From: Aphelenchoides besseyi
Taxonomy: Eukaryota; Nematoda; Chromadorea; Rhabditida; Aphelenchoididae
Length of the DNA stretch: 64,000 bases
NCBI GenBank assembly: GCA_024699855.1
Contig: JAMPIQ010000001.1
Coordinates: forward strand, 10,416,001-10,480,000
Direction: 5' to 3'
The notes under the pieces were generated by a model. It saw nothing but the letters and a program-made list of their open reading frames with translations. It was not told the DNA's origin and did not search any database. Position 1 is the first letter of the stretch, and each line of letters begins with the position of its first letter. Positions 34,668 to 46,525 of the stretch are shown in pieces. The position numbers and the translations under genes are program-made.

Positions 34668-36557
34668 ATGGTCACGTTGACACCGCAGATCTTCGAAGTT
34701 TGGAACACTGGAGCGATTGCCGATACGGCGATCGCTTTTCACTTGGAGTCGTTGATAGCACCGCATTTGGTTACTCACACGTATCCGCAACTAAATGCGG
34801 AAGTTAAATCCGTGAGTTTCATTGAAATCTTATTTCAATTTTCCTTCTTTCAGCAATTCGCCAACTTCTCAATTCAAAAATATCAAGTCTCGTCGCCGCA
34901 ACTGCAACTTGCCATCCTTAAGAGTTTCAAGGTTCTCTTCCGTGACAAGGACAATTTGGATGCACTGGTCACGCCCAACTTCTCGCAGTTTATTGTCGAA
35001 GCGGCCGCTCTAATTGAACCGTCACAGAATGTCGACAATTTCGATGGTAAATCCAACTCATTTTTTGTTATTTTCCCGACTGTTTCAGTCATCATGGAAG
35101 CATGTCGTGTGCTCGTCAATGCTCTCTACCAGTCACCGACTGTCCGCAATGGTTTCGTTATTCATAACTGTCTTTATGTTACCCATTTGGCCGAACGAAT
35201 CTTCACGACTTCACTTCAAATTTTCAATCCCGGCGTTCAACAACCGATATTCTCCGATTACACGCCCGAAAAGCTTCTCGAGTTGTTGTATTTGGATTTA
35301 CGAATGTGTTTTGTTATAACAGCGATGTCCAAAGAAGCAAAAGTGAGTTCTTTTCGTCGCCATTTTCTTATCCTTTGGCTTAGCAAAAACTCGGCGAACA
35401 TACACGTATTTTTGTTGGACTTATTCGTGCGTTCTTGGATCGTTTGAACAAATCCGAAACTCCAATCGAGTCGCCAAATCGAAATTTGGAATGCACAACC
35501 GAAGCTCTGAAAGTTCTTTTCAACGTCTATTGCCACGCTAATGATCCGGAACATGCGTCAGCGAAGGCCTGTGCTCACCAATGCTCCGTGATTATTCGAT
35601 CACCAAAACTGCCGGTTCAATTGAAACAAGACGCCGTGAATGTTTTGGCCACAATTCCAACGTTCGTTCAAGAACTGTGTCCCGCTGTAACAGTTGTAAG
35701 TTTCGTTTATTGTCTTCATATTTCATCTTTTCGTTTAGATCGACAGTTCAAACGACACAACGGACGTCATTTACGATGGTTACAACGTGACATTCGTGGA
35801 CTCGTTACTGTCTTTGTTGAAAGACCGAATGGATCAGGTGATTTGAGAATAAACATCACTAGTTAACTTCATGACTTGCAGTTTGGTAACGGTCCGGATG
35901 TTGAACTGCTGGGCACTTTTTTCACTGTTCTTCTGCTATTATGTCGAGACATAAAAGCCGTACGTCGTTATTGTCGAATGCAAATTCTGCCTCCGCTTCG
36001 CGCCGCCGATGTTGAAAGGCCGCCGGAAAGCGGTGAAACGATGCGAAATCGTCTGATTCGATTGATGAGTCAATCGGTGGGAGAATGTCGAAAGATCGTC
36101 GCCGAGTTTCTGTTCGTTCTTTGCAAACGATCTGTTCCACGAATGGTCAAATACTGTGGTTTCGGTCACGCAGCTGGTCTTTTGGCTGATTACGGATTTT
36201 TGGGTCATTTGGGTGATGCACGTCGTGATTCCGATTCGGAGGACTCGGAGACCGACGATTACAAACAAGTTGCTCCCGAGTAAGTGTACTTTTTCTTTCA
36301 TCAATCATCCAATTTTCAGTGTCAACAATGTCACCGGTTACATTCAACCGCCAATTCGCAATCCATTCGAAGGAATGAGCGAAGAACAGAAAGAACATGA
36401 AGCAATGAAACTCGCGAATACCATGGACAAGATTCTCGAATCGGGGGTTTTCGTTCCGAGTCGAATTGGCCCCGATGGACGACCGCAACCTGTTCAGCAT
36501 GTTGCCGAATTGGTCAAAGACATCGACGTCGAAATGTCCGGAGATGAAAGCGAATGA
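34668..36557 (+). CDS. ric-8: RIC-8 (synembryn), chaperone and exchange factor for G-protein alpha subunits
   Basis: A cytosolic armadillo-fold protein that folds and activates G-alpha subunits. It starts at MVTLTPQIFEVWNTGAI just after an acceptor. Family landmarks in order: LAILKSFKVLFRDKDNLDAL, ACRVLVNALYQSPTVRNGF, YLDLRMCFVITAMSKEAKQK, ALKVLFNVYCHAND, MQILPPLRAADVERPPESGE, TMRNRLIRLMSQSVGECRKI, VAEFLFVLCKRSVPRMVKYC, GFGHAAGLLADYGFLG, the acidic SEDSETDDYKQ, then NNVTGYIQPPIRNPFEGMSE and EQKEHEAMKLANTMDKILES. The length of about 520 residues is as in animal homologues. Six or so short introns, phases consistent. Regulation was not visible. Confidence 0.92.
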
Positions 36558-36791
36558 GTGCGGTTGTTCGAAGCTCGGTCTAGTCATTTGAAAACAATAT
36601 GTGGTGTGTTTTATTCAACATTCATCAATTTTTCTACTTACTTTTTCGTGATTGTAATTCCGAGAATCGCAATGATAAGCCAATTAATCGGAGTGTGCGC
36701 ATAATTACGTCTTGCTGTTTATTCCGTTCAATTAATAAATTAATGACCATTTCGAATGTGATATATGAATGAGTATGCTTTGGAATGCTGA
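36558..36791. other. Convergent 3' spacer
   Basis: Between the ends of RIC-8 and the mucin-like gene A. AT-rich with AATAAA-like motifs on both strands near 36605-36610 and 36735, as expected for two converging 3' ends. Confidence 0.5.
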
Positions 36792-39582
36792 TTACTGGGA
36801 AACACATTTGCCGTCGTTAACGTTCGCTGACCACGTGCCGGAAGGTGTGCACTGAAATGGAAGTCGATTACGAGAAACTATCCAATGGCTTACTTGATAG
36901 ATGTTGACCGGTGATTCTGAATCGTCGAAACAGAAACCGGGCGAACAAACTTGCACGATAATCGTTCCCGATCTTTTCGATCCAACCAAAACCGTTGCAT
37001 TTGGATCAGCTGCAAAACAATCCAATGTTAGTATATCAAACTGTAAACTTACGATAAATTGAATTGCTCAAGTCCAAATTAATTTGTGGACACATTGCCG
37101 ACGAAGCTGTGGAATTCGCTGATGGACTGGTTGAGCCATAGGTTTGACCACAAGCTGTCGAAGTGCCCAATGTAGTGGTTGTTTGTGATGCAGAAAGCGA
37201 ACTGGCGGATGTTGGCGAAGATGATGCCAACTGAAAAGAATAGATCGAAGAAGTTCATTTCTCAACTCACGTATTTGCTTCGATCCAAAGTCGCTGAAAA
37301 GTCGTATTGTTTATTTTCATTTTCATTCCTCTCTTACATCCACAAGTCGAAACATTGGGAACGTTAATCCAGCCGTTGTTTGGTCCACAGGTGAATTTGT
37401 TTTGCGCTTTTTTGCCCGTTGACACCTCACCATAACGACAAATGACCGTAAGCGTTTGACCACTTTGATAGATGGTTTGACTTGGCGTTGGAAAGAAGAT
37501 CTCTTTCTGCGAATCGATTGGAAACAGTCTACAGCCGTTTGACTGAAACAACAAAGCTTTTTGTAGAATTGTTTTAACTCACAGGTATGTCGGCGACATC
37601 ATAGCACGGACGTTGAGCGGCTGTTTGGTCCCATTGTCCATTTGATGTGCAATTGAAAGTCATCGCAGTTTGATTGTTGTAATGAACACGACCATACAAA
37701 CAATAGACGTCAACTGATTCCCCAGGATTGTAGACCGTTTTCTTTGGTTGTGGAAAGAAGGTTTCGGTTGATGCATTGATGGGAAAAAGTGTGCAAACGG
37801 CGGGGCCAGAAGTCGCTGATGAAATCGATCCTGTGGCACCGGTTCTGCAAAGTGTCGATCCACTAACCGATTGTGTACTCTGTGTTGCTCCACCTAAAAA
37901 ATTGTTTTATTAGATTCGAATTTCGAAGTCAACCAGTTGTAGAGCCGATTCCAGTCGAAGTAGAAGTTGTTGTGGCTGTTGAATTAATAATCACAACTCC
38001 GGTGGTACTTGCCGGCAAAGTTGAAACTACTCCAGTCGAAGTACTGATTGTCGAGACAATCGATTGTGAACCGACAGATTGTTGATTTACAGATGTTGAA
38101 GTCGACATGGATTGTTGAGTAGAAGTTGAACTGGTTGGCGAAAGAGAAGTTGTTGTTGCTAAGCTACTTGTAGATGTCTGAGTTGACGTTTGCGTTGAAC
38201 TCAAAGTGGAAGTTTGTGTTGAAGTCATTGTTGATGGCGTTGTAATTAATGTTGAAGCAGTGGTTTTTGGAGTGCTTGTTGATATTAGAATGCTGGTTGT
38301 TGGATTTGTCGTTGAAGCGCTTTGTTGCACAGAAGTAGATAAAGCAACAGATGTTGATGTTTGACTTAAATTTGTAGTTTTTTGAGTTGATGTTTGTATT
38401 CCTGTGGATGAAGTAGTGCTCACAGTAGCCGTCCCAGTACTACCTGTAGCCGTTAAGGTAGTTTCAGCAGTTGTAGACATGCTTCCAGTAATTTTAGTCG
38501 TGGTTCCGGTAGCTGCTGTTGTGCTTCCAGTAGCTGTAGTCGTGCTTCCAGTCGATGTTGCAAGCGAGCTACTTGAAGCTCTAAAATTTAAGATTTTTAT
38601 CATTTAATTTCTAAAACAAACCCTATGCTTCCAGTCGATGTTCCTTTAGAAGTCAAAGATGTTTGACCACTGAAATTTCAATTAATCACAAATTAAAAAG
38701 CAAACTTACGTTGTATTTGGAGTTTGAGATGTTTGTCCCGTTTGACTTGTGTCCGTTGTTCCTCCAAGAGTTGAGATTTTAGTTGCTTTTGATTCGGTCA
38801 TAATTGTTGTGGGTCCAGTCGTTCCGAATGAGGTTGCCGTGATTTCGATTTGAGCGGACGTTTGTTTTGTAGTCCCTCCGGTTGCTCCAGTAGTTGGAAT
38901 GCTAGTGAATGGAATCGAAATTCCTGTGGGAAGATTTGCTGAGATCGTAAGGGGTAAATTGAGTGTTGTACCGCTAGCTGTCGTTTGTCCCTGCCGAAGT
39001 GTTGTATCGTTCGCAATAGACTGTTTGGTTGTTTGCCCCGTTACTCCAGTAGTTCGAACGGTGGTAAGCAGATTTGTGATGTCGGTTGGAAGATTCGTTG
39101 GAATCGTAAATGGCAAGTTGAAAGGAGTTGTTTGTCCCTGTTTAGCAGTTGTATCTCTACCGGTAGTTTTTGCGGCGGTTGTTTGTCCTTTATCGGAAGT
39201 TTAAAGTGGAGATTAATTGCTTACCTTGAAAGATGGTGGGAAAAGTGAAAACCGGTTGGGTCGTTGCATTCGCTTTTGTCTGTTCAGTTTTTTTGGCTTC
39301 GGTCGTTTGTGCGAGACTCGTAGGTAACAACCTGGTTGGGATGACTCTGGTAGTTATCAGTTCCTGAGTGGGTATTGTGACTGGGAACGTGAATCGTGGT
39401 TGCGTTGTGGTGTCCGGTTTCGTTGTTGGCAAAGTGGTTGGTTCTTCAGTTGTGGTCTCCAATTCATTTTTCGTTCCAGTTCCCGGATCCACCGGTTTTT
39501 GAGCTTTACACAAGCCACTGAAGTTGAATAAGAGCAAAATAAAAAACCAATAAGAACAACAAGAAACTCTCGAAATGAACAT
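36792..39582 (-). CDS. Mucin-like secreted protein A with sushi-like cysteine modules
   Basis: The signal peptide FISRVSCCSYWFFILLLFNF is followed by about 500 residues very rich in Thr, Ser and Gln (for example GSTTTATGSTTAATGTTTK), a heavily O-glycosylated type. Two related cysteine modules follow: CTLFPINASTETFFPQPKK with CLYGRVHYNNQTAMTFNCT, and CRLFPIDSQKEIFFPTPSQ with CRYGEVSTGKKAQNKFTC. A second Ser/Thr linker leads to a different end module: IIVQVCSPGFCFDDSESPVN and CTPSGTWSANVNDGKCVSQ. The ATG at 39582 begins the signal peptide; 55 further codons are open upstream. The exon structure is consistent but the many repeats make some borders unsure. It is probably a cuticle, gut or egg-surface mucin (inference). 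Confidence 0.75.
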
Positions 39583-40125
39583 TCTGCGGTTAATCGGGAA
39601 AAATGGCTTGGAAGTTTGTTGTGCTGCACATTCAACTACAAAACCAGAAATCAATCCTCGAAGCTTTGTGTTTCTACGTTGTTGCGAAGCAGCTGGACGT
39701 CCGAAATTGAATTCAACGAAAATTCGGATATGACCACGTCGTTTCACTTTTGCATATTCGTTTGGAATTTGGAACGTCTCCTTTTTCCATGGGTACCGGA
39801 CAATGGTCGGAAGTCATAAATTCGAAGAGCAATCGAACGGCGACTGTTAAGTTGCCTATGGCAATTCGTTGAATTTGTTGGAATGTAAATCGATTTGCCG
39901 TTTTAGCTTCGCATCGTTTTTCCATTCGATTGTGTGGGCTGTTCGCTCCGATGAAATAAGCAACGTTCGCACGTTCATTGTTGAATGAGACGGTAGACAA
40001 GCGGGTTGTCAGGAGCAGCAGTCAACTTTGTTGCTCAATGACAATCAAAGCATACGGTGGCCTTTCGTTGCTAATTTGGTTAATGTTTAATAACTAACAA
40101 AACAAATAAAGTAAACAGTTGACTT
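39583..40125. other. Spacer between the two mucin-like genes
   Basis: Holds the promoter side of gene A and the 3' end of gene B, with a TTTATT (minus-strand AATAAA) near 40104-40109. Opposed frames near 39713-40000 have no support. Confidence 0.45.
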
Positions 40126-41378
40126 TTAAGGTCCAGCAACACAGTTGTTATCCGAAATATTTGAAGTCCAGTTGCCAGTCGATTGACAAACGTAGACGTT
40201 GATGGGTGAACGCGATTGACTCAAAACGAATCCCGAATTACAAATTTGAGCTACGAGGGTTCCGCGAGTTTGTGTGGTGTTTAAAACAGCGTAGTTGGAG
40301 CGTGGAGTCAACGTGTTGTTTAGATTCAAGCTCAACGGTGGACATGTCACGTTTGTAGGTGCTACCTAAACTCTTGTCGTCAAACCTATTTTTGTTTTCA
40401 ACTTACTGTAGACAAACCCAAAGCTGAAACAGTATTGATTAGTGGGGTCTTGAAGTTTGTTTTAACTTACAAGCAACACATGGATTAGATGCTGGAGTAG
40501 AGTCCCAACCGTTTTGTGTGCATATGAACGCTGCGGCAGTTTGACCATTACTGTGCACCATTCCGAAACGACAATAGACTCTTGCGATTTGATTGACCGT
40601 ATAGGACGTTTGATTTGACGGGAACACAAATCCATTTGTTCCGGTCATATTGAACAAAGTGCATGTTCTCTAAAGGGTCAATTATTATTTGAAAAAATTA
40701 ATACCATACTGATGCAGTAGTTGTTGAAATTGAACTTGATGAAATTGAAGATCGGCTGGTAAGTGTTGAACTTTGTGTACTTGATGAGCTTTGGGTTGAA
40801 GAGCTTTGGGTTGAAGAACTTTGCGTTGAAGAACTTTGGGTTGAAGAACTTTGCGTTGAGCTTTGAGTTGAACTTGTTGAGGATAGAGTCGATGTAGACC
40901 TACTGGAAGAGCTGGCGGTTGTTGTTGAACTACTCGAGGGGGAAGACGTTGATATTGAACTGCTGCTCGTACTAGATTGCGTGAAAGAACTTGTACTGGA
41001 ACTCGAGGAGCTTGAACTCGTAGAAGTAAGACTTGAAGAACTTGAACTTCCGGTGCTAGTACTCGATCCGGTTGATGAGCTTGTAGATTGCGGCGAGGTG
41101 GTAGGCGATGAAACACTCGTTGACGTGGAACCAGTCGATGTAGAAGAACTGGACACTAGAGTTGAAGTCGACGATGAGCTGCTTATAGGTGTTGATGTGG
41201 AAGAGCTACTAGACGACGAGGTGCTTGGCGTGGTTGATGTGGAAGAGCTGCTAGACGACGAGGTGCTTGGCGTGCTACTGAGCGTTGTAGAGGTGGACGA
41301 AGACGATGAGGGACTTGTGTTTTGGCACTTAACATAAACAAATTCGGATAAAAGAAAGGCGAGAATTTGAAAGCGCAT
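40126..41378 (-). CDS. Mucin-like secreted protein B, tandem paralogue of A
   Basis: Starts with the signal peptide MRFQILAFLLSEFVYVKC at 41378. About 220 residues are nearly pure Ser/Thr with scattered Gln and Pro. One cysteine module follows, CTLFNMTGTNGFVFPSNQTS with CRFGMVHSNGQTAAAFIC and NGWDSTPASNPC, then the end module TRGTLVAQICNSGFVLSQSR with CQSTGNWTSNISDNNCVAGP. Both modules align with those of gene A (CRYG or CRFG, the V-Q-C-GF strand, SPxNxY, and the closing W-x-x-x-x-x-D-x-x-CV), so the pair is a tandem duplication. B has one fewer middle module and a shorter Ser/Thr region. The Ser/Thr region contains two kinds of DNA tandem repeat. Confidence 0.77.
40786..40860 (-). repeat. 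Five tandem copies of a 15-bp unit
   Basis: The unit GARCTTTGSGTTGAR (plus strand) is repeated five times without gaps, with three variable positions. On the minus strand it encodes the pentapeptide SSTQS over and over in mucin-like protein B. It is likely to vary in copy number. Confidence 0.85.
41191..41274 (-). repeat. Two tandem copies of a 42-bp unit
   Basis: The 42-base units at 41191-41232 and 41233-41274 differ at one position. They encode two copies of a 14-residue Ser/Thr-rich block near the N-terminus of mucin-like protein B. Confidence 0.85.
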
Positions 41379-42624
41379 TTCTGGAGATTGACTATAAAAA
41401 CTCTGTTTACAAAATGGCTGAACGAGTATTTTGACTTCAACGATAATCGACGAAATCCTGCAACTAGCACTTTTAGTAAACGAATGAATCTCTTTAGCGA
41501 CTTTGTACTTCAAATTGAACACTATTTGATCGTTTTAAACGAATCTCATTCCGAAACACGTGCACGTTTGTAACATCGAGCACAAAGCTGTGTCAGTCGT
41601 ATATCCATGGAAATTTGGAAATCGACCAAAAAAAAAGTGACTAAGTTGTACGAGTGTCGCAAAGAAAGAAATAAACTCAGTTTGACATCAAAAATGAGGG
41701 CAGAAAGGATAAAATCAATGTATTTGAACAAATGACTCAATCGACTTCGAATGAAATCGAAAAGTTAGCCGACTGGTCGCAGCGCTCAAACTTTTTCGAC
41801 TGTTCGACTGAGAGTTGAAAAAATGGTTTCAGTTGCTAATGAGCTCAAAAACATTCCCGAGCAACTCGTTTCGAAACAGGAACTCAATTGTTGTTGCAAA
41901 ACTTTACATCGTTCTACGCCGACTGATTGCTCGGTAACCGTTGGATTTGGAAGAACAAAGCAACGATTAGAAACACACAATTTTTGTTAGTCACCATGCA
42001 CTTTAACCGTAGTTTATTGGACAAAAGATGTTCGAGAAGAATGTCTAGTCATCTTATGGTCGTTGTGTTACAACAATATGGCGATAAACAGGTTTTAGTC
42101 GTAGACTTTCAACAAACTGACAGTCACCAATTAAAATTGAATCGGAGTTCTATACTAATTAGTTAACACTCGAATTTAGATGAGTAAAGTAGAACGTTTT
42201 GACCTCCGATAAACACACAACTTGATATATATACCTTCTTTGGAGTGATAATTGCAGTCAAATGTTGTTTATCCTGTGAGGAAAAACAACTTATGATCAA
42301 TCAAACGCTTGTAAATCGCGATAGAAGACCTTGTATGGTTGTTTTATGCATTTGCTTTCAGGTCAAACGATCCCTGTCGCTGTGTCACCAATTGCAACTG
42401 TCGATCCACATTTCAAATTGTACTTTAACAGTTCAATGTCGATACACACAATCAACACAATCGGGCGATTTGCTTAGAATCTTATTTCTTACAATTTGAT
42501 TTCTAGCCTCTTCCAACGCTAATTCCGTGTTGAAGAAACGGGATGAACGTTTTGAACGGAAGATGGTTGTGAGGAACTAATCAGTCGCCGCAATTTGAGC
42601 AAAATCGCTTTTCGATAAGGGACC
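41379..42624. other. No gene seen
   Basis: A 1.2-kb spacer upstream of mucin-like gene B. Frames of 64-84 codons on both strands (for example 41786-41980 minus, 42245-42499 plus) have no splice or motif support. A TATATATA-like run at about 42228 is not near any gene start that I recognise. Confidence 0.4.
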
Positions 42625-43705
42625 TCAAATACATTGACATGTTCTGTCTACTCGACCACTTACAATAAAAACCAACGTTGTAATGGCGTTAACAGGTGGA
42701 GTCCAAACTTCAATACTCATCAAAAAGTTTTGTGCAAATTCGTTAACTGTTCCGGCTTGCATTAGCAGAATTGTACAAGTCAACGGAACGAATAAACCAA
42801 AAGTTGGAATGAGCATCTGAAGTCTTGATGTTTTTTGTTATTTCAATCAAACTCACTTGTGCAAAAATAAGCCGAGAAAATTGCTTCATCGAGCGCAAAT
42901 GTTGAAATTCTCCAATACGTCCTTGCAGAAAATGATACGAACGATAGGCCATAATCACGCAGATCAAAAACGAGCCGAACATTGCAATTCGATCATAGGT
43001 CATGCTTATAAACCCGTGAGCAGTTGTCTATAACTGAAGGTAAAATAGCCATGAAACCAAACTAACCAGTGGATCACGAACAATCAATGGTGGGATTTGT
43101 TGTTCCGGATACCATAGCGGTCCGTAATCTATTGCACGATTGGTTTCTGATATTGCAATTGCGAAGAGACACAAAGAAATAGCCGTGACAATTGCCATTA
43201 AACTCATAAGACACAACAAAGCGCAGTTTGTTGGCGGTCCATGTCGAAGCATCCGATCTCGATACCAAAACGGTAATGGAAGAACAATGAACGGTACAGT
43301 TATGGTGCTAATGTATAAAACATGAAGGATCATTTGAAACTCAAATGGCAACAATGCAACAACGCCCACAAAAGAATGTAGACCGATATCATCAACATAA
43401 CGAATACGCTGTAATTCAAACCGATTAGCTGAACATCTCTTGAGGCCTACCAGTTCTCCCAAGGAATTCATGATTAAAATGACAAAATCAACAACCGTAG
43501 TTATCAACAGAACCTTCCGGAAGTTTTGTAGTTTTGTTGGACTCTCGAAGAGAATCATGTAGAAAGCCAGCGGGCTAAAAATAAAACCAAATGCCGAAGA
43601 AACCATTTGATTGTATAGAAAAAATCGTCCAAATGCTGTAGACTGGAAATTTCGATTGGTTATGTTGACAAAGAAAAAAGGATCTTTTACAAAATAAGAC
43701 ATCAC
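42625..43705 (-). CDS. Seven-helix nematode chemoreceptor (Str/Srd/Srh-like)
   Basis: A plasma-membrane receptor candidate for chemosensory cells. The large first exon (43705-about 43067) encodes four to five helices: SSAFGFIFSPLAFYMILF, KVLLITTVVDFVILIMNSLG, FVGVVALLPFEFQMILHVLY, TITVPFIVLPLPFWY, LCLMSLMAIVTAISLCLFAI. The next exon has FGSFLICVIMAY and ends KQFSRLIFAQ. The last has MLIPTFGLFVPLTCTILLMQ and VNAITTLVFIVSGR. The helix-loop pattern and the final FAQMLIPTFGLFVP segment are typical of nematode Str/Srd/Srh receptors rather than rhodopsin-type receptors (no DRY, no NPxxY). The length of about 330 residues fits. The exact subfamily is not decided. Confidence 0.72.
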
Positions 43706-44485
43706 TTGCTGAGGTAGAACTTACGAATGACAGGTTTTGTAAGCGGTATTCCCGGTCAAAACAAGAACCTTCGCATTGTATCTTGAGGTTCTACATTATG
43801 ATATCGCCATTCCCGGAATCAATGTCCAACGTTTTTGTAGTTGGATGGACCAGCGATTTCAAGTATCGTATTTTGTGATGTCAAACTGAAGAAACAAACA
43901 GGTCATCTTTTGAGAGATTCTCGATGTCTGAATTGAGAATCTCGAGCTTATGTGCTTACAATCGAGCATTTACATTTGCAGTATTCTCTCTAGTTCTTTT
44001 GAAGAGTAATCAGCAATGAACGTTTATTTAAGACGCTATTGTTGAGATCTGTTATCACAACAACAACTTAGTTGTTCATGCTATGCAAGAGTTTGCTAAC
44101 ATCGCTCTCTTTTATGATCTTTGTCGACTGAAGATTTTTAATCAAAACAAATGCTTTATACAAACTATTCTTTCGAATGTTGCTATCGAATTCGATAAAA
44201 CTCCAATTCTAATGCTTTTATCTTTGAAAACATTTTCTGTACATTCAACGAGCATCCTGTTTACAGAGACTATTTACAAGACGAATATGTCATGGATGAT
44301 ATCTTGGAGAACAACAACGAGTATGAGCCCGAATGCAAACCCAATCAGTTGAGAGAAGTTTTGTTTTGTCCCGTTTAAATACGCGCATTTGAACGGGGTT
44401 CATAAGGTAAAAGAATCGACGTCCAGAAATAGGACACGGAAGTCATGTGGCATTCAAACGTACGACCGGAATTCACGTGCCGAGG
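43706..44485. other. No confident gene
   Basis: The spacer between two receptor genes. A plus-strand stretch at about 44232-44355 reads FNEHPVYRDYLQDEYVMDD, which looks protein-like but has no start, splice context or known family. It may be a relic exon. Confidence 0.35.
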
Positions 44486-46525
44486 TCAAATTGCCGCGCT
44501 TATCGGCGCTTGTGTTGTTGGCACTTTTTTGCGTCCGGTGTAGCGAGTTAGTCTGCAAATTTGGTATTAGATAAGCACTCCATAAGACACCAATTGCTTA
44601 CCGGTCGAATCGCAGAGAACAAACGCGTCCGAGAACGGTGGTCGAGAAACGAATCGTCGGCGAGTCATTGGTTGATTGAAACGGTCGTCGTGGTTTGTAG
44701 CATCCAATCAACTTCAGAAACGCGTGTCGATACTCACTCGAGCACAGAGCGTACAAATAGAAATTGTGCAAATAACTGAAAGCAATTTAATTACACTCGT
44801 GAATTTGATGCTCCCTCCAGAATGAACAAAACTAATTCGTTTTCTGCGAACTTCTAACCCCACACGACCTTTTACGTGAAAATCGAAACTTGTTAATACT
44901 CTTGTTTGAGTATCACTATATCTTTTGGATTAACAGAATTTCCAAGACGTGATGTTTAATCAAAAAAATTACTGGGAAACTTGAAGACAATTTGCGAATG
45001 CCCGGAACATTTGCATTTCGAACGTATCGTGCAGATGGTCGACGAAAAAGCTAAGCATCGATGCCGGCAACGTGCAAACGATGAACGTGGCCTCAAATTC
45101 AATTGATCAGATTTAGAGTTTCGTGATAAAAAGCTAACCGAAGTTATGAAAAGCAAAACGGAGATTCGCGAACGGTCCATTTCTCGCACACGTGCCGACG
45201 CATTAGAGGCCATTCGTCGTGAGTTGTAGCGAATTTTAATACGACGAAGCGATCGAATCATTCCGATGTTGAGAACCGTAAGCACCAGAATTGGGCCAAT
45301 TCGAGCTACCAACTGAAATCAGCGATGAACATGAACATTACAACTAATGAACTCACTTCTCGGAACATCAAATAGATTTTGAAGGGATTCGATTGATTCA
45401 ACTCACGATTTCGGTTGATCGACCAATAGACGTCCTGTTTCCCAGGATCCCAATGAGGAATAAGAACCTAAAGACAATCAGTATTCGTCTCAACTTATCT
45501 GATTACCTTTTGCCATGCTGACGGAATGAAAACAACGAACGAGAGAATGTAAAGAACGACAATTGAGGTTCGAATTCGTGACTTTGCGTCTGGAGTGTTG
45601 TAAAATGTTATGGGATTTTGTATGCTCAGATATCTGTCCAAAGACATTGCGACCAAGCAAAGTGCACTAAAACAGAAAGTCGAACACAAGAATCGTTTTT
45701 CCGGCTACCTTGCTGTTATTAGCGAATTGATCAACGGCAACTCGACATGTGCATGAAAAAACATTGCCATGTAAGAATGCTAAAAACTATGAGATTAACA
45801 CAAGAAAAGGGTGGATTACCGTATTGTGAGCTTTTCCTTGTCGAATGCAAAACGGAATCAACGCAATGATTGAGATCACATCCGCAATGGCTGATGCTTT
45901 AAGGTAAAGATATCCGGCCGATGCCAATGAATTTAAAGTGCAAATGTTAAGCGCTTGATTGATGAATCCTAAAATAACTTCGTTGGGACGTAATCAATTA
46001 GCTTCGTTTGAATTGCAACAAATTTACATCAAAATAGATTTCTTTTGATTAGCTTCGTATTGATTTGCAACGAAACGCGCGACAATTCGTGACTGTTTGA
46101 TCATTTAGCCCTTTCTCGTTGCCAACAATTTATCTGTTTCAAACTAAACTCACCCACTAACAGTAAGCACGGCATAACGTAGACGTGAGCAACAAAATCG
46201 ACTCGACTACTATCGACCACATCCGATGGATCTTCATTACGTAGCATTGAGATCAAATGAGTGCCAATATCCGTGGCCGAAATAACGTGCTTAGAGTAGG
46301 GAGCTTGAGCGGTGGTCAAAAGCAGGTCACTTAAAGAAGTGCCGTTTAGTTTCTTCTCCATGCACAAACTGAAGTGCTCTTCTCGACTGCAATTTGCAGT
46401 CCACGAGCCGAGAAGTTGTTCGGTCAAGTTGCCCACTCCTTTGATGTCGAAGACCGGCGTGGTGATGTTGGAGTACAACAATTGAGCCGGATCCAGTTTG
46501 AGGGCGCCAAGATTGTGTAGCAGAA
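44486..46525 (-). CDS. Class A (rhodopsin-type) G-protein-coupled receptor, probably peptide-type; 5' exon not found
   Basis: The long extracellular N-terminus carries NxT/NxS sites (SNIT, GNLTEQ, ANCSREE, LNGTS). Helices 1-2 are HVYVMPCLLLVGFINQALNI and YLYLKASAIADVISIIALIP. Helix 3 ends in the DRY motif (LCLVAMSLDRYLSIQNPITF). Helix 4 is TSIVVLYILSFVVFIPSAW, helix 5 RIGPILVLTVLNIGMIRSLR. Helix 6 begins DRSRISVLLFITSVSFL, and helix 7 is split by a 170-base intron: CLQVSH joins YLHNFYLYALCSSEYRHAFL. Two C-termini are possible. Reading through gives a stop at 44598. Splicing at GTAAGC, which contains that stop codon, gives RLTRYTGRKKVPTTQAPISA and a stop at 44486. The first coding exon before 46525 was not found. 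Confidence 0.75.

Noticed and set aside
40981..41337. A 118-codon acidic plus-strand frame
   Set aside because: The Glu/Leu/Val-rich sequence is the reverse reading of Ser/Thr repeats in mucin-like gene B.
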